Below the pieces are notes generated by a model that worked only from the letters and a program-made list of their open reading frames with translations, was not told the DNA's origin and ran no database searches. Below, piece after piece: positions 61,621 to 64,000 of a stretch of DNA of 64,000 nucleotides (position 1 is the stretch's first letter; every line of letters begins with the position of its first letter). Source of the stretch: Clostridiales bacterium (GTDB taxonomy: Bacteria > Bacillota > Clostridia > Christensenellales > Aristaeellaceae); the NCBI GenBank assembly GCA_012729115.1, contig JAAYDR010000023.1, forward strand, positions 117,110 through 181,109, written 5' to 3'. The position numbers and the translations under genes were made by a program.

Positions 61621-63303
61621 TCAGGGTGAGGGTGCCGCGGCCTGGGGTACCCGCTCATACACAGAAACCAGCGGCGCTCCGTAGGACAGGATCTGTGTTT
61701 TAAGACGCATGCCCTGGGAGGGTTTCCAGTGGCTGAAAGCGGTATAGGTGTGGTTCACCAGCCAAAAATCCGGGGAGTGGTTCTGGGATTTGACAGAGCG
61801 AAGGTTGGAGGATCCAAGCACTGCCATTGCCCGATCCAGTCCTGCCTGGGCCCAAAAATCCACCCCGGCGATGGTAACGGGATTCCGGGCTTCCCCGACT
61901 GCCGGATCCTGCTCCAGCTGCCTGACAACGTCCATGATGCTTACGTTCCAATAATCCCGCTCCAGAAAGGTGTTGATGTCCTTGCCCAGAACCAGGGGAT
62001 TGTAGTATGGGAATTCATAGGGATGGTTCAGGGCCATGCCGACGCCGGTGACAGCCATGGACAGGCTCAGCAGCCCGGGGAGCAGGACCCGCCAAGGTTT
62101 GGAAGATCGGATCCGGGCCCACAGGCGGGAAAGCCCATATGCCGCCAAGGCTACCATAGGCCCATAAAGGAAGTAGAAATGCCGCCAGCCGTTATAAACG
62201 GATGTGCGGGTGATCACAGCGAAGGCCAGCGGAAGAAGCCACAAGAGAGAGCAGAGCAGCAGGGGGACGCGCAGGGGAGAGGGGCGACGGGTGAAAACAC
62301 GGCCTGCAGCCAGACACTGGCCCAGGCTCAAGGGCAGGAGGACCCATAGGGGCGTGGTGACCAGCATCATATAGGGCAGATAGTACCGGGGCAAGGGTTG
62401 GAAGGCGGTATCAAACACCGCGCCCCGGAAAAGCACCTCGTTCTTCCAACGGGAAAAGCCGATGGCGTTTTTCAGCACATAGCCCAGGAATGCCATTGGC
62501 TGTTTCCACAGGGCCGGTGTGAGCAGGACGTAAAAAATGATGAAGCTGAGCACGGACAGCAGGCCGATCCCCAGAGCCCAAAGACTCCATTGCTTTTGCA
62601 GGATCAGCTGAAATACCACCGCCAGTCCGCAGAGCCCCCACAGGGCCAGACCTACAACCTTGGTATTGGCGGCAAGGGCTCCGAAGAGACCCAGCAAAAT
62701 GGCGGCGTCCCACCGGGGGCGCTCCATCAGGTGAAGGGACTGCCAGAGGCATAGCAGACAGAAGGAAAACAGCGGCAGATCCTTGTTGTTGTAATGACCT
62801 TCGGCAAAGAAACGGGGGGAGAGCAGAAGCATCAGCACCGCCAGGCAGCTCAGGGGGCGGGACAGGCCCAGGCGGCGGCAGACAAAATAGAGCGCCAATG
62901 CTCCCAGCCAGAACAGCACCCAAGTATAAAGGTGCCAAATTTCCATACGCTGGGCGGGGGATAGGGTATCATCCATTACAACGCTCGCAAGAGGATAATA
63001 GGCGCTTTGGCCATGATCCCTCTCCTGGCTTTGCGAAATGGGAACCGGTGTCTCCAGCAGCCGGATGGGGGAGGTGCTCTCACGGGCAGCCCATGCTTTA
63101 AAGGCGGCGGTGTCTGCGCGCAATGCGATGGCATATTGCCAGAGATTCATTCGCAGGATGTTGATTTCATCCGGCTCATCCCAAGGCTGTCCATAGTTTC
63201 CGGCGGTAAAGAACCCCAGCAGCAGAACGATGATAAAAAACAGGCAGATCCATAAGCGAGCCCGCCGGTCCCCTTTGGCGTTGGATAAAGCATGATTTGA
63301 CAT
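61621..63303 (-). CDS. GT39-like membrane glycosyltransferase (paralogue A)
   Basis: A 560-residue paralogue of the next gene, 15 bp upstream of it. It has the same order of TM segments and motifs (GQPWDEPDEINIL near residue 38, QERDHGQSAYYPLA near 90, RFFAEGHYNNKDLPL near 160). The conserved Asp-Glu pair of the family is present. The only AAGGAG lies 13 nt before the ATG, which is further than usual. A tandem duplication kept as a pair suggests two sugar transfers or a heterodimer. Confidence 0.82.
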   Translation of the reverse strand: MSNHALSNAKGDRRARLWICLFFIIVLLLGFFTAGNYGQPWDEPDEINILRMNLWQYAIALRADTAAFKAWAARESTSPIRLLETPVPISQSQERDHGQSAYYPLASVVMDDTLSPAQRMEIWHLYTWVLFWLGALALYFVCRRLGLSRPLSCLAVLMLLLSPRFFAEGHYNNKDLPLFSFCLLCLWQSLHLMERPRWDAAILLGLFGALAANTKVVGLALWGLCGLAVVFQLILQKQWSLWALGIGLLSVLSFIIFYVLLTPALWKQPMAFLGYVLKNAIGFSRWKNEVLFRGAVFDTAFQPLPRYYLPYMMLVTTPLWVLLPLSLGQCLAAGRVFTRRPSPLRVPLLLCSLLWLLPLAFAVITRTSVYNGWRHFYFLYGPMVALAAYGLSRLWARIRSSKPWRVLLPGLLSLSMAVTGVGMALNHPYEFPYYNPLVLGKDINTFLERDYWNVSIMDVVRQLEQDPAVGEARNPVTIAGVDFWAQAGLDRAMAVLGSSNLRSVKSQNHSPDFWLVNHTYTAFSHWKPSQGMRLKTQILSYGAPLVSVYERVPQAAAPSP

Positions 63304-63358
63304 TCAGGCGTGCACTCTCCTTGGTGCGTCATTGGTGAATGTGCATGGAATTGTACAA

Positions 63359-63387
63359 AGAATAGCACACAATAGGGTGTGGCGCAA
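63359..63387 (-). promoter_or_regulatory. Promoter of the GT39-like pair
   Basis: On the minus strand TTGCGC (63387-63382), 17 bp, TATTCT (63364-63359), about 55 bp before the first ATG. Confidence 0.6.
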
Positions 63388-63579
63388 GCCGGGCGTTTAG
63401 CAGCAGGTGCCGCCCCCCGAGCGATGGTGTGACCATAAGACCTGAGGATGGATACGACGGCGGATACCGATTTTTTGGAGCACAGAAAGCCCGGAAGCCG
63501 GGCTGCGGGAGATTATGCGCAAGAAGCCGGAATACTGGATACCCGATACACGAAACTTTTGTTTTTGTATTTTTGACTA
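63388..63579. other. Intergenic stretch between the GT39-like pair and the tRNA cluster
   Basis: About 190 bp without a gene. A 7-bp hairpin AGCCCGG/CCGGGCT lies near 63488-63504 with no T-run. I see no coding sequence, riboswitch or repeat here. Confidence 0.4.
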
Positions 63580-63608
63580 TTGACAAGCGGTCAGGGTTTG
63601 TGTAAAAT
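63580..63608 (+). promoter_or_regulatory. Promoter of the tRNA cluster
   Basis: TTGACA (63580-63585), 17 bp, TAAAAT (63603-63608), 30 bp before the first tRNA. Confidence 0.8.
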
Positions 63609-63638
63609 ACAATTCGTCGCTTGTGACAAGGCGATTTG

Positions 63639-63715
63639 CGGGGTGTAGCGCAGTCTGGTAGCGCACGTGCTTTGGGAGCATGGGGCCGGGGGTTCAAATC
63701 CCTTCACCCCGACCA
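63639..63715 (+). tRNA. tRNA-Pro (TGG)
   Basis: Acceptor CGGGGTG pairs with CACCCCG, anticodon loop TTTGGGA, T-loop GGTTCAAATC, encoded CCA. Length 77 nt. Confidence 0.97.
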
Positions 63716-63734
63716 CTAGCTACACGGATGACGT

Positions 63735-63809
63735 GGCTCCTTGGTCAAGTGGTTAAGACACCGCCCTTTCACGGCGGCTACAGGGGTTCGAATCCCCTAG
63801 GAGTCACCA
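63735..63809 (+). tRNA. tRNA-Glu (TTC)
   Basis: Acceptor GGCTCCT pairs with AGGAGTC (one G-T), anticodon loop CTTTCAC, T-loop GTTCGAATC, encoded CCA. Length 75 nt. Confidence 0.97.
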
Positions 63810-63825
63810 TTTTCTTTATGGCTAT

Positions 63826-63902
<77 letters not shown>

Positions 63903-63908
63903 GCATAC

Positions 63909-63985
63909 GGCCCGGTAGTTCAGTTGGTTAGAATGCCAGCCTGTCACGCTGGAGGTCGAGGGTTCGAGCCCCTTCCGGGTCGCCA
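63909..63985 (+). tRNA. tRNA-Asp (GTC)
   Basis: Acceptor GGCCCGG pairs with CCGGGTC, anticodon GTC in CTGTCAC, G discriminator, encoded CCA. Length 77 nt. The cluster may go on beyond the window. Confidence 0.97.
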
Positions 63986-64000
63986 TTTTTCCAATTGCCA

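Overview
The window reads as a chromosomal stretch of a GC-rich, anaerobic Bacillota, most likely class Clostridia. Evidence: an oxygen-sensitive class III ribonucleotide reductase with NrdR boxes, a rubrerythrin-family protein, a SAM-I riboswitch on metK, a CtsR operator on hsp20, ARG boxes on argG, the secA-prfB order, a BofC-like protein with DUF421 and DUF4363 partners (sporulation-type families), strong Shine-Dalgarno sites and near-consensus sigma-A promoters. I cannot name a genus. I see no CRISPR array, insertion sequence or prophage.

Layout. 1-0.9 kb: end of a phosphohexomutase. 1-1.6 kb: hsp20 with CtsR sites and a possible RNA thermometer. 1.6-6.6 kb: five-gene minus-strand surface-polymer operon (nucleotidyltransferase, Asp/Glu racemase, CDP-glycerol-type transferase, flippase, HAD hydrolase). 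6.8-16 kb: six-gene plus-strand operon with two large secreted proteins (a probable propeller-like region followed by a solute-binding domain), two sugar-type ABC permeases, an HlyD-like adaptor and an FtsX/MacB-like permease, but no ATPase. 16-18.4 kb: MFS pump and ArsR-family regulator behind a palindromic operator. 18.5-23.1 kb: rubrerythrin-like protein with an eroded diiron site, BofC/DUF421/DUF4363 cluster, rpiB, secG, riboswitch-controlled metK. 23.2-29.9 kb: acetyltransferase-fold protein with DUF6320 partner, then a transglutaminase/DUF58/MoxR operon. 30-37.4 kb: argG-C-J-B-D-F plus a nitroreductase. 37.4-44.5 kb: Cys-rich protein, holin-like protein, then secA-prfB-DUF1461-tsaD. 44.6-47.8 kb: decayed DNA with a broken dehydrogenase, a kinase-like gene, an 8-TM protein and a chagasin-like remnant. 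47.8-57 kb: secreted SH3 protein, small secreted protein, Gfo/Idh/MocA oxidoreductase, MFS pump, short AlaRS, helD with a structured leader, and a ComEC-like hydrolase. 57-59.6 kb: nrdD. 59.7-63.3 kb: a 44-residue protein and two tandem GT39-like membrane proteins. 63.6-64 kb: four tRNA genes (Pro, Glu, CAT, Asp).

Most worth a second look: the 6.8-16 kb operon, the prfB frameshift site that uses TAA, the rubrerythrin with missing iron ligands, the interleaved inverted repeats ahead of helD, the double control of hsp20, and the compact AlaRS.
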